Below are positions 1-13,200 of a stretch of 44,293 nt of DNA, one piece after another. How positions within the stretch are numbered: position 1 is the first letter of the stretch; each line of letters opens with the position of its first letter. The notes under the pieces are model-generated. The model made no database searches, had not been told where the DNA came from, and was given only the letters and a program-made list of their open reading frames with translations. Both the position numbers and the translations under genes were made by a program. The DNA comes from Lingula anatina (taxonomy: Eukaryota > Brachiopoda > Lingulata > Lingulida > Lingulidae), in the NCBI RefSeq assembly GCF_001039355.2, contig NW_019774180.1:39122-83414 (forward strand). Direction: 5' to 3'.

Positions 1-508
1 AATACGAGAATGACAGCGACAGAAGGGAAACGACCTTTTTAAGTCTCAAATATAGTAAGTAAAGATTAGCGTTACCGATGGCGCATAAGTTTTGTCAGTA
101 TGATGAACTATTACGGGAAAATGATTATATGTTATGATAATTCCTTTCAGTCTACCACAACGACACGATATTCCAGGTAATGGAACTACGTTTTGATTCA
201 GCAACGATTCAAGTAGATTCTTTGCAGAACAAGTTTTCTAAATTTCAGCAATAAGTATGGATATAAAATATCACATATTTCGAAATATTTCCAAAGCTTA
301 ACAACATTAAAAGTGCAACAACAAAAAGGCAGAGTTCATTTTTATTAAGGCAGGCATAATTGGCTTAGTATTTATTTCAACCAAGTGAAAGAATTAAAGG
401 ACCAATATTGCGCACCTTTTATGATGACAAGTGGTCTAAACTTAACTAACCTGACAATAAGCTTGAAATGATTGAAAAATAAATCACACATTCATTTCGT
501 TTTTTAAG
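1..508 (+). other. Upstream part of the astacin gene, with a candidate 26-nt exon at 151-176
   Basis: No long open frame is present. A short segment at 151-176 has a pyrimidine-rich acceptor (ttcctttcag) before it and a donor (gtaatg) after it. Read with two leading bases it gives YHNDTIFQ and ends in phase 0, as the next exon at 509 requires. It could encode part of the astacin propeptide, but nothing in it is diagnostic. The signal peptide and the rest of the propeptide must lie upstream of the window. The remainder looks like intron. Confidence 0.3.
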
Positions 509-1046
509 GGACCCAGATCGGCCATTAGCCCGACGCGGCGATGGACTAGCTTAACGGTGCCATATATCATAGACCCGAGTGTTGGTAAGTTTTGCGTGTT
601 CACATATTAGAACTACATTCCGTGTTTAGGATTGTATCAGACTGACATACTTTTCTTGCTTCATGTTCACATTAATTACCATTCAGTGTGGTTTTAGTTT
701 CTGTGTTCAGTTTCTGTGATCACCGGAAAATGATTGACTTGACTGTGAGCAAGTCAAAAATGAAAAACTCTGATTTAAGCGTTGTCAGTTACACAAATAT
801 GCCTGTGTGTGTTTTTTTAAACAAGTGAGATTAAAAACTAACATGAAGCTGTAACGGAGAAAGTTAAGAAATTATTCAATGATTAAGAATGTATTTTTTC
901 ATTGAAGCTACTGAGGGAACAAACAGAATAAATGAAGCCATACAAGATTATAATACAAAGACTTGTATAAGATGGATACCTAGAACAACGGAGACAGATT
1001 ATGTAAAATTTTCAGCCGCGCAACCACCAATGACAATGGGCACTGT

Positions 1047-1111
<65 letters not shown>

Positions 1112-1224
1112 TTCCAAAGCAATCAAGATGGATACCTAGAACAATCAAGATGGATACCTAGAACAACGGAGACAGATTATGTAAAATTTTCAGCCGCGCA
1201 ACTACCAATGACAATGGGCACTGT

Positions 1225-1295
<71 letters not shown>

Positions 1296-1353
1296 TTCCA
1301 AAACGCAGAAGTGTACAGATTGTTGAACATCGATCGGCACAATCACTGTGTAA

Positions 1354-1403
<50 letters not shown>

Positions 1404-2663
1404 ATCGATCGGCACAATATGTTCAAAACTAGACGCCTTGATGTATTTTAAAATAAATTGTTTTGTGTCTTTAGTTGCCGAAGCTTCATTGGCAGAATTG
1501 GTGGTGAGCAAGAGGTGACATTGACCCCAAGATGCACCATGTTTGACGCCTCTGTGACCATACACGAAATGATGCATGCCCTTGGTTTCTTCCACGAGCA
1601 ATCAAGACCAGACAGGGATAATTACGTGAACATTCTCACTGGGAACATCATTGCGGGTAATGAGAATAAATAAAGTATATTTATATATTAAGGTCAATAA
1701 CATAATTGTTTGTTAGCTCTCCTGCCTGCCTGTATCTTCCCACTCATCTGCAGTCTGTCTGTCAGTCAGCCGGTCGACTTGCATGTTTGCCTGTCCTCAA
1801 TATGCCTATGTGGTCCACGGTGGTCCACGGTGCTTTCTCGACTAAACGTGCCATATGCAAACTACTATTTATTGTATCTAAGTTTTCGGTAAACGGTTCA
1901 GAGTTCGTTGATGGAATATTGCTTCGCAATATACGGTGATAAAGGTGTTGCTTCACTCAGTTTCGTTATTCTTGATCCTCTTCATAGGTTTTCTTGTTCT
2001 ATGATGCTGACCAGTACTATATTGAATTTTCCTTGCAAAAACACACTCACACAAACTCACACATGCTTATCTGTGTGTGTGTGAGTGCGCGCGCGCTTGT
2101 GTAGCAGTTGCAGCAACTAGATACCTGGTTACAGCTGTTCTGGGACATTATAGTAATAAATGAGCAATTAATGCTCACAAAATCAAACATTTTTAAATCC
2201 CCTAAATATATCGAGATCTTGATGACAGGTGTTTATTTGATTAATTTTGTTCTTTTTGTACATATATTTAAACTCTTGTCTTCTTTTTCTAGGACTTTTT
2301 CTAAACTTCAATGATATACACTGTATATGATTAGGTATCCGTAAAATTATCATAAATAAAATCAATATTACATATTTATCCCGTATATAAAAACATATGA
2401 CCCTAGCCTCTAATCTGGTTCACATTTTCTTTTTAAACAAAAAGGATTTGAGCGTAACTTCGATATAGAAACAAACAGCTTCACTATGGATACACCTTAC
2501 GATTATACCAGCATTATGCACTACCAACCCAACTTATTCAGCACAGATCCAGCCACCCTTGACACCATAACGACGAAAACGACACAAGCAATAAATCCAG
2601 CAAACGTGCTTACGGACCTAGATGCCTTGGATATTTGCCTTTACTATGAGTGCACCTGTCCCG
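509..2663 (+). CDS. Astacin (M12A) catalytic domain, copy A, four exons
   Basis: Exons are 509-584, 908-1046, 1475-1656 and 2445-2663. Exon 1 gives the mature N-terminus of an astacin ([13 protein letters not shown]). Exon 3 carries the zinc site and its extension ([19 protein letters not shown]), in which three His bind zinc and Glu is catalytic. Exon 4 carries the Met-turn region ([10 protein letters not shown]), whose Tyr is the family's fifth ligand or transition-state residue. Cysteines TPRC and YYEC fit the astacin disulphides. Phases (1, 2, 1, 1) connect without a stop. The family cleaves proteins in matrix remodelling, hatching or digestion. It is almost identical to copy B and is probably the same locus sequenced twice. 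Confidence 0.85.
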
Positions 2664-4141
2664 GTGAGTATATCAAATAGTAAGGGGAAGANACGCACCT
2701 TTTATGATGACAAGTGGTCTAAACTTAACTAACCTGACAATAAGCTTGAAATGATTGAAAAATATATCACACATTCATTTCGTTTTTTAAGGGACCCAGA
2801 TCGGCCATTAGCCTGACGCGGCGATGGACTAGCTTAACGGTGCCATACATCATAGATGCGAGTGTTGGTAAGTTTTGCGTGTTCACATTTTAGAACTACA
2901 TTCCGTGTTTAGGATTGTATCAGACTGACATACTTTTCTTGCTTCATGTTCACATTAATTACCATTCAGTGTGGTTTTAGTTTCTGTGTTCAGTTTCTGT
3001 GATGAGCGGAAAATGATTGACTTGACTGTGAGCAAGTCAAAAATGAAAAACTCTGATTTAAGCGTTGATGTACGTTGTCATTTACACAAATATGCCTGTG
3101 TGTGTTTTTTTAAACAAGTGAGATTAAAAACTAACATGAAGCTGTAACGGAGAAAGTTAAGAAATTATTCAATGATTAAGAATGTATGTTTTCATTGAAG
3201 CTACTGAGGGAACAAACAGAATAAATGAAGCCATACAAGATTATAATACAAAGACTTGTATAAGATGGATACCTAGAACAACGGAGACAGATTATGTAAA
3301 ATTTTCAGCCGCGCAACCACCAATGACGACGGGCACTGTGTAAGTCTCTCTCTCTCTCTCTCTATCTCTCTCTCACACACACACACACACTTCCAAAACG
3401 CAGGAGTTTACAGATTGTTGAAAAACGATCGGCACAATCACTGTGTAAGTTTCTCTCTCTCTCTCTCTCTCTCTCACTCTCTCTCTCTCTCTCTCCACAT
3501 CAATCGGCACAATATGTTCAAAACTAGACGCCTTGATGTATTAATAAATTGTATTGTGTCTTTAGTTGCCGAAGCTTCATTGGCAGAATTGGTGGTGAGC
3601 AAGAGGTGACATTGACCCCAAGATGCACCATGTTTGACGCCTCTGTGACCATACACGAAATGATGCATGCCCTTGGTTTCTTCCACGAGCAATCAAGACC
3701 AGACAGGGATAATTACGTGAACATTCTCACTGGGAACATCATTGCGGGTAATGTGAATAAAGTATATTTATATATTAAGGTCAATAACATAATTGTATGT
3801 TAGCTCTCCTGCCTGCCTACATGTATCTTCCCACTCATCCGCAGTCTGTCTGTCAGTCAGCCGGTCGACTTGCATGTTTGCCTGTCCTCAATATATGCCT
3901 ATGTGGTCTCCACGGTGCTTTCTCGACTAAACGTGCCATATGCAAACTACTTTTTGATGTATCTAAGTTTTCCGTAAACGGTCCAGAGTTCGTTGATGGA
4001 ATATTGCTTCGCAGGAAAAGGTGTTGCTTCACTCAGTTTCGTTATTCCTGATCTTCCTCATAGGTTTTCTTGTTCTATGATGCTGACCAGTACTATATTG
4101 AATTTTCCTTGCAAAAACATACACAAACTCACACATGCTTA

Positions 4142-4223
<82 letters not shown>

Positions 4224-7200
4224 CGCGCGCGCGCGTGTGTTGCAGTTGCAGCAACTAAATACCTGGCTACAGCTGTTCTGGGACATTTTAGTAATAAATG
4301 AGCAATTAATGCTCACAAAATCAAACATTTTAAAATCCCCTAAATATATCGAGATCTTGATGACAGGTGTTTATTTGATTAATTTTGTTCTTTTTGTACA
4401 TGTATTTAAACTCTTGCCTTCTTTTTCTAGGACTTTTTCTAAACTTCAATGATATACACTGTATATGATTAGGTATCCGTAAAATTATCATAAATACAAT
4501 CAATATACATATTTATCCCGTATATAAAAACATATAACCCTAGCCTCTAATCTGGTTCACATTTTCTTTTTAAACAAAAAGGATTTGAGCGTAACTTCGA
4601 TATAGAAACAAACAGCTTCACTTTGGATACACCTTACGATTATACCAGCATTATGCACTACCAACGCAACTTATTCAGCACAGATCCAGCCACCCTTGAC
4701 ACCATAACGACGAAAACGACACAAGCAATAAATCCAGCAAACGTGCTTACGGACCTAGATGCCTTGGACATTTGCCTTTACTATGAGTGCACCTGTCCCG
4801 GTGAGTATATCAAATAGTAAGGGGAGGAATGACGAGAAAAAGACCATAGGGCGCTTTGTGTTTGTAGCTTTTGATGTACTAATTTATTACTGCAAGATAT
4901 GCAGAGACACTTGGGTTCCCACAGTTAGAACGATTTGCTTGGTTACAAATTTCACCTTAACAGTAATGCATCAATATTTTAGATCAACCGTTGCGATCAA
5001 TCGTCTGCCAAGATAACATGATGACCATTAGTTGCCCAGCTGGACAAGTGCTTAGTGTGGTAGGGGCTGTATTTGGAAGGATAGAAGACACGGGGTCGAC
5101 CTGCCCGTCTCCAAACGCTTTACTGACCAACGTGAAAAACTGCGCCCAAGAAAACACCATCGACAGCGTGAAAGCGAGCTGCGATGGAGCCTCACAGTGC
5201 ACGCTGATGGCTACCACTGCCGTATTTGGAGATCCGTGCCCCACAATATACAAATATCTCTCCGTCGTTTATAGGTGTAATGCCGCAAGTAAGATACCAT
5301 GCACGATTTAAATGTTCACAGTGCAATGCCTTTACTATTTTTGTTTTAAATGCAATATAATACCTTATTACATGACGTGTTAAGATGCATCTTTATCTTT
5401 CTTGTTTTATTTTTTATTAGAATATTGCAATGGGTAAGAAAGATAGCAATTGTGGACCTCAAACTTGTCACAGTATTTATTTTACCTTTTAAGGAAGTGG
5501 CTTCCGATTATCATACATACTCATTCATTTCCTTAGTACGAAATGTTCGCTCCTCTCATTTAATTTGTCTAATTTTTTTCATACTAATACACATGGTCCT
5601 TTATTAAACATGAAACTTAAGATTTATTATATTTGAATAAAATCTTAATCTATAACTGCAGATCTTTATCTATAAATGTAATATACACGCCTGCAATATA
5701 TTTGAATATATCAAATAATTCATGGAGTGTTAGAATAATCGTTAGGGATGAATTCAAATATTCTTTGCTGTCTTTATCCAGACTGTGCTGCCACGGCATG
5801 CATGAACGGCGGTGTTGCTGCAGCCGCTCCCTTGTGTTGCACATGCCCCGCCGGCTTTACAGGAACTTTCTGTGAAATAGGTACAATAAGACATTTAAAG
5901 ATAAAATTAAACTCAATCAGTGGCATGTATAAGAGAGACTTACATTGTGTAGGTCGTAAAGATACATTTATATTTCTATTTATATAAAATAAGACGCCTT
6001 TTACTACTAGAAAAGCTGATAATGAACTGACTGATGCTTTCGGTCTAGTTAGTTTAATCTAGGTATACATATATAATCCGATGTGTAACAAAAGCTAAAA
6101 GCGTTTGGTTTCATTTAAAAACAACTTACTTTACCGCTATATTCTGCGACATAAAATATAGCAACGGGTGTAACGTGACAGAGAGTCCCCATGATAGAGA
6201 GTCCGCTTCCTATTCACTTGTACTGGTAAGCCTCGCCCTAGATTTTGACCCACTTAGATCAGGCTAACTCTAACCATTATAACTTAATGGAAGGAGGACT
6301 TTCTGTTACACGGACCCTGTAACACCTGGCTTGAAAATCTTTTCAGCTACAGCTGTGAACGAGTGTGCTACAAGCAATGGCGGTTGCGCCCAGGTTTGCA
6401 CTGATACAGCGGCCTCCTTTACGTGTTCCTGTAACCCCGGGTTTATGCTGGCTGCCAATGCGATGGATTGTACTGGTAACTCTAAAATTATTCTTCATAA
6501 GTTTAAGCAATTCTGCTTAGTGTATTCCTTCTGACAAATTATTGGCGTCACTTAATAGCCTTTGCTTCATCACTGTGCAAAATGCTTGAGCCAAAAATTA
6601 TTACTAACCGGCTAGAGATTGCTGCAATCTGGAAAAAGTACACACGTGTTCCAGTAACACCGTGGTTATGCTGGGGCCGGATACGTTGGCATGTGTTGGT
6701 AAATATACTGCATGTGTTTCAGAAATATACGTAAAAAAATCTTGGCATATTACATAGGCTCATTAAAAGGTTTAGCATCGCATATTAAGGCAAATGTACT
6801 GTATTTTATTATTATTATGCGATAAATCTTTTAAAGGCTGGTGTCAGCCTGATTGCCTCAATGGAGAAGAGAGCTATTTTAGAGATAGGCTTATTTCGTT
6901 AACTTTTAAGACCATTCAAAATTTACATTACAGTACGAAATTATGTTATTTTCAGATATTGACGAATGTGCCACAAGCAAAGGTGGTTGCGCTCAGGTCT
7001 GTACCAACACGGCGGGATCCTTTACGTGTTCCTGTAACACCGGATTTACACTTGCTGCGGATATGATGGCATGTGATGGTAAATATGCTGCGTATGTTTT
7101 AAAACGTGTGACGAAATATTTAAACAGACTTAAAATAATTGATAAAAAGGAGCTTCATATGGTTTAAGCATTCTTTCTTTGCTGAAAGATAAAGCGATTT

Positions 7201-10200
7201 AAAAGTTTCTTTTTTAAAACTTTTTCAGACCATTCAAAATTTACTCTACGATAATTTGTTACTTTCAGATAATAACGAATGCGCCACAAGCAGTGGTGGT
7301 TGCGCTCAGGTCTGTACCAACACGGTGGGATCATTTACGTGTTCTTGTAACACCGGGTTTACACTGGCGGCGGATATGTTGGCCTGTGATGGTAAATATA
7401 CTGCATATGTTTTAAAATATGTGACAAAATATTTTAACAGACTAAAAATATTTTATAAAGAGCGCCACAGTAATGTATATGCGTTCTTGTTACTTATGTA
7501 TGTGAAGAAGATTAAAAAGAGATGCTCATCTTAATAAGGTTTCAAATTATTATGTGCTACACATTACAGAATTGCGTGATTTTCAGATATTGACGAATGC
7601 GCCACAAGCAGTGGTGGTTGCGCTCAGGTCTGTACCAACACGGTGGGATCATTTACGTGTTCTTGTAATACCGGGTTTATACTGGCGGCGGATATGTTGG
7701 CATGTGATGGTAAGTAGGCCTACACTATCAGTATCTGAAAATCTTTTAACAGGCTACACCATTTCAAACATTAAAGGGTGTCTTCCTGTTTGCCGAAATG
7801 GAAGAGAGACTTATTTTAAAGATGAGCTTCTATTGTAAACTTTTTCAGATCATGCAAAATTTACTTTACAGCTTGAGGTTTTTTATAATTTCAGATATAG
7901 ACGAATGCGCCACAAGCAGTGGTGGTTGCGCTCAGGTTTGTACCAACACGGCGGGATCATTTACGTGTTCTTGTAATACCGGGTTTATACTGGCGGCGGA
8001 TATGATGGGATGTAATGGTAACTATACTATATATTTCATCAAAAATTCAGGGTTCAGGTCCGTTGAATGCAGAATATGTTTCATCAATATCTGGAAATCC
8101 TTTAACAGATCTATCTATTTCATGCATCTGCTCATTGTAAGGTGTCAACCTCTTTGCTGTAATGAAAGCAAGATTAATTTCAAAGATGTCCTTTTTTATT
8201 TTGAAATTATTGTTCGCTGTACAGTACAAAATTTAAGATATTGACGAATGCGCCACAAGCAGTGGTGGTTGTGCTCAGGTCTGTACCAACACGGTGGGAT
8301 CATTTACGTGTTCTTGTAACACCGGATTTACACTGGCTGCGGATATGTTGGCATGTGATGGTAAATATACTGCATATGTTTTTTTTTAATTTGTGAAAAG
8401 GAATTAACAGATTCCAAATATTTGATAAAGAGGGCCAGCGTAATGCATTAGCCTTCTTGTTATGATGGAGGAGATGGTCATCTTTTTTTATTCAGTTTTT
8501 TACGTTATACAGTACAAAATTGTGTTAATTTCAGATATTGATGAATGCGCCACAAGCAGTGGTGGTTGCGCTCAGGTCTGTACCAACACGGCGGGATCCT
8601 TTATGTGTTCCTGTAACGTCGGGTTTGTACTGGCGGCGGATATGATGACATGTGATGGTAAATGAATACACTGATAGATTTTTAATGTATCACAATTAGC
8701 CGCCAATCCTTATATGCTTCTAGGAATATACTCATATACATGCATTCTCTGCTAATCCCTTAAGTGCTTGTCGTCGTGAAGCTTTTTATCATGTCACATT
8801 TCTTGGTGATCACAACATCGTACAACTTGTTGCCAAATGGTCTGTCTAAAACTCCCTTTAAGGAATGGATAGAAACGCATTGCTGGAATCCAACTTAAAC
8901 TTTAGTTTGGCAGTCTTAAAATATCAATATCTGCATCTTTTCACCAATTGTCCAGGGTGACCCCCCCCCCAAAAAAAAAAAAGAAGAAAAAAAAAAAAAG
9001 AAAGTAAGAAAACAGAACCCATAAAATTTTATTGAATCATAAAAAAGTCCATCTAATTTCAAGGTTTGAACTTCAGTCTGTGTACGATCATGTCACAAAG
9101 TTTAGGTTATCTTGGTCGTTTTGTTTGAAAGTGTGACGTTGAGATGGCACTGCATTCAACGGACCTGAACCCCCCAAGTTTTATCTGTTCGGATATCTCA
9201 AGGATAATGTGTACCAGAACAACCCTCAAACGATTGGTGAATTGAAGGCAGCAAATCACAGAAAAAAAATCAGGGAAATCCCCAAAGAGGAATGTGTTCG
9301 AGTAAATGACATTTTTGAGCGACGTATGCAAGTGTGCCTCCAACACCGCTGAGGTCATTTGAAAGCATATTTTGGAAAGAACATTTTTTTTATGGAAACC
9401 GACCAAGATATTACAAACTTTGGGGGGTGATCGTAGGCGGACTGACTTTTAAGTGCAGCAAATTTCTTGAAATGTGATGGACCTTAGTAGTAGTTAATAA
9501 AATTTTTGTATAACAATGTATATTTAAAAAGACTAATGTAGACCAAGAGCTTAACTTGATTTTTATATAGGCCTACCTATACTGTATGTGTCAAGCGAAT
9601 GGAACAAAAATGAAGTTTAATTGGTGTATGTGTATCAAAATCATCTACAAATTCAAACGTGTTTGTCTGTGATATTATATTGTTTTCTATGTATTGTCAT
9701 TTTTGTGAATTTATGAAATTAGAAATATGCTCAGTGCATGCATGTATGTTGATAGACAACAATGGCTAACTTAGTTTAAAGTTACGAGACAGATGAGGCC
9801 TAGCGGTATAATAAAATTTATTTTCTAATAAGCTATATAAGCTTATGTAAGGTTGCTCATGGTCTAGTAATAACGAATATAGACTTTGTTGGAAGAACTG
9901 CTGTGTACAGTTGGTAATATAAACTATTTACTCTGTGTTGGCTGCTCAGAAAAAGACGGGAAACATTTCTTTTATACAGACGGTGAGACCGTACCTGTTA
10001 TTGTTTTAAAAAACTCTGATTTTTTTACACTCCTTTGTCATCTATCTTGCCTAGATGCCACTGAATTTGTTTCCTTATATTTATTTGTGTAATGTTTGTA
10101 AATGTTTATAAACAGTGACTTTATGTATCTATATATTTTGATCCCTACGCCTGTCCAAGTTATCACTGTCCAACACATCTGTTGTCCACCTTAGCTAAAG

Positions 10201-13200
10201 TAACTGCGAAACCATTTGTTTTACTTTACTTAGTAATTTAGTAATAATTGTTATGTCTGGAAGTTGAGGTAGGTTATATCTTTTCATACTTAATGAGGTA
10301 TTATTAAAACTACATAACTTTAATTTAAGAGATATACGGAATATTGCCAGTGTTAAATCAGCTGTGGTTGTCAGTTGGTAACAACTCAAAATATTTAAAT
10401 GGTGCTGACATAGTTGTTTGTACTCATGGCAGCAAACCAAAGGAACTTGTGGAGATGAAAACATTTACTTGTATTAATGTTTTTTGTAAATATTAATACA
10501 ATGTTTTTTCTGTTTGGTGTCTGTATATTTAANATATTCTGAGAATACAAATAACGACGCACTGTTTGATTGATATTTGTTTTATTGATTGCTATACCAA
10601 ATGAATGCCTGAAATAACCTTAAACAGATTTGGTAATATGAAGTATATTAATTCATGACTTTTTTTTACATTTCTACGAAGTATTCACAATGCTTTAATA
10701 TTTTGAGAGCATGGATAAAGACATATTGTTAGTTTGATACATGTTTCTGTGGTTAAATTTGTGTTTCCAGCTGTGTACTGACAGCATTCCTTTACTTAAG
10801 CAGTTTTTTTTTTTTTGGACTGTTTTTTTTTTCGCCCTCTCGCACCGATTTTGGGGTACCCAGAGGATGTCATCCATAAAAATAAAAAAGTGTGGCCTTA
10901 TACAGTACAAAATTGTGTTAATTTCAGATATTGATGAATGCGCCACAAGCAGTGGTGGTTGCGCTCAGGTCTGTACCAACACGGCGGGATCCTTTATGTG
11001 TTCCTGTAACGTCGGGTTTGTACTGGCGGCGGATATGATGACATGTGATGGTAAATGAATACACTGATAGATTTTTAATGTATCACAATTAGCCGCCAAT
11101 CCTTATATGCTTCTAGGAATATACGATATCTTGTACAATGAATTTAAAAATCTACTCATATACATGCATTCTCTGCTAATTCCCTTAAGTGCTTGTCGTC
11201 GTGAAGCTTTTTATCGTGTCACATTTCTTGGTGATCACAATATCGTACAACTTGTTGCCAAATGGTCTGTCTTAAACTCCCTTTAAGGAATGGATAGAAA
11301 CGCATTGCTGGAATCCAACTTAAACTTAAGTTTAGCAGTCTTAAAATATCAATATCTGCATCTTTTCACCAATTGTCCAGGGTGACCCCCCCCCCCCCCC
11401 CAAAAAAAAAAAAAAGAAGAAAAAAAAAAGAAAGTAAGAAAACAGAACCCATAAAATTTTATTGAATCATAAAAAAGTCCATCTAATTTCAAGGTTTGAA
11501 CTTCAGTCTGTGTACGATCATGCCACAAAGTTTAGGTTATCTTGGTCGTTTTGTTTGAAAGTGTGACGTTGAGATGGCACTGCATTCAACGGACCTGAAC
11601 CCCCCAAGTTTTATCTGTTCGGATATCTCAAGGATAATGTGTACCAGAACAACCCTCAAACGATTGGTGAATTGAAGGCAGCAAATCACAGAAAAAATCA
11701 GGGAAATCCCCAAAGAGGAATGTGTTCGAGTAAATGACATTTTTGAGCGACGTATGCAAGTGTGCCTCCAACACCGCTGAGGTCATTTGAAAGCATATTT
11801 TGGAAAGAACATTTTTTTTATGGAAACCGACCAAGGTATTACAAACTTTGGGGGGTGATCGTAGGCGGACTGACTTTTAAGTGCAGCAAATTTCTTGAAA
11901 TGTGATGGACCTTAGCAGCAGTTAATAAAATTTTTGTATAACAATGTATATATAAAAAGACTAATGTAGACCAAGAGCTTAACTTGATTTTTATATACCT
12001 ATACTGTATGTGTCAAGCGAATGGAACAAAAATGAAGTTTAATTGGTGTATGTGTATCAAAATCATCTACAAATTCAAACGTGTTTGTCTGTGATATATT
12101 ATTGTTTTCTATGTATTGTCATTTTTGTGAATTTATGAAATTAGAAATATGCTCAGTGCATGCATGTATGTTGATAGACAACAATGGCTAACTTAGTTTA
12201 AAGTTACGAGACAGATGAGGCCTAGCGGTATAATAAAATTTATTTTCTAATAAGCTGTATAAGCTTATGTAAGGTTGCTCATGGTCTAGTAATAACGAAT
12301 ATAGACTTTGTTGGAAGAACTGCTGTGTACAGATGGTAATATAAACTATTTACTCTGTGTTGGCTGCTCAGAAAAAAGACGGGAAACATTTCTTTTATAC
12401 AGACCGTACCTGTTATTGTTTTAAAAAACTGATTTTTTTACACTCCTTTGTCATCTATCTTGCCTAGATGCCACTGAATTTGTTTCCTTATATTTATTTG
12501 TGTAATGTTTTTAAATGTTTATAAACAGTGACTTTATGTATCTATATATTTTGATCCCTACGCCTGTCTACGTTATCACTGTCCAACACATCTGTTGTCC
12601 ACCTTAGCTAAAGTAACTGCGAAACCATTTGTTTTACTTAACTTAGTAATTTAGTAATAATTGTTATGTCTGAAAGTTGAGGTAGGTTATATCTTTTCAT
12701 ACTTAATGAGGTATTATTAAAACTACATAATTTTAATTTAAGAGATATACGGAATATTGCCAGTGTTAAATCAGCTGTGGTTGTCAGTTGATAACAACTC
12801 AAAATATTTAAATGGTGCTGACATAGTTGTGTGTACTCATGGCAGCAAACCAAAGGAACTTGTGGAGATGAAACCATTTACTTGTATTAATGTTTTTTGT
12901 AAATATTAATACAATGTTTTTTCTGTTTGGTGTCTGTATATTTGACAGATTTCTTGTCTAGTTTCAACTCAAAACATCCGACTTTGCCCTCTCGTTCCCC
13001 GCTGTATTCTGCACCATTAAATATAAAAACCGGTCTTGAAATCTTTTTTTTTGTCCAGTTTCTGCCGTGAACGAGTGTGCTACAAGCAATGGTGGTTGCG
13101 CCCAGGTTTGCACTGATACAGCGGCCTCCTTTACGTGTTCCTGTAACCCTGGGTTTATGCTGGCTGCCAATGCGATGGATTGTAATGGTAAATACCATGT

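Larger units (their letters stand above)
413..4828 (+). repeat. Direct duplication of about 2.2 kb (413-2691 and 2693-4828) meeting at an N
   Basis: Exons and introns alike repeat with only scattered substitutions. The two copies differ mainly in microsatellite length: a short GT tract near 2074-2097 against a long GT plus GA tract at 4144-4222. Copy A also has an extra local duplication (about 970-1305). The first copy ends with the intron sequence after the fourth astacin exon; one N (2692) follows, and then the sequence restarts at the point matching 413. This is what two overlapping but unmerged contigs or haplotypes look like. Confidence 0.9.
8505..12945 (+). repeat. Direct duplication of about 2.03 kb (8505-10531 and 10899-12945), first copy ending at an N
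   Basis: Both copies run from the end of the intron before EGF exon 7, through that exon, a mariner-type deletion element and featureless intron DNA, to the sequence ctgtatattt. Differences are small indels, homopolymer length changes and scattered substitutions. The first copy ends at 10530, two bases before the N at 10533. Bases 10534-10898 do not match what precedes the first copy, so the right-hand piece starts with private sequence. Confidence 0.88.

Noticed and set aside
1272-1601. Open frame of 109 codons on the - strand with Arg-Glu and Cys-Val runs
   Set aside because: It is the antisense of the astacin exon extended through CT and CA microsatellites.
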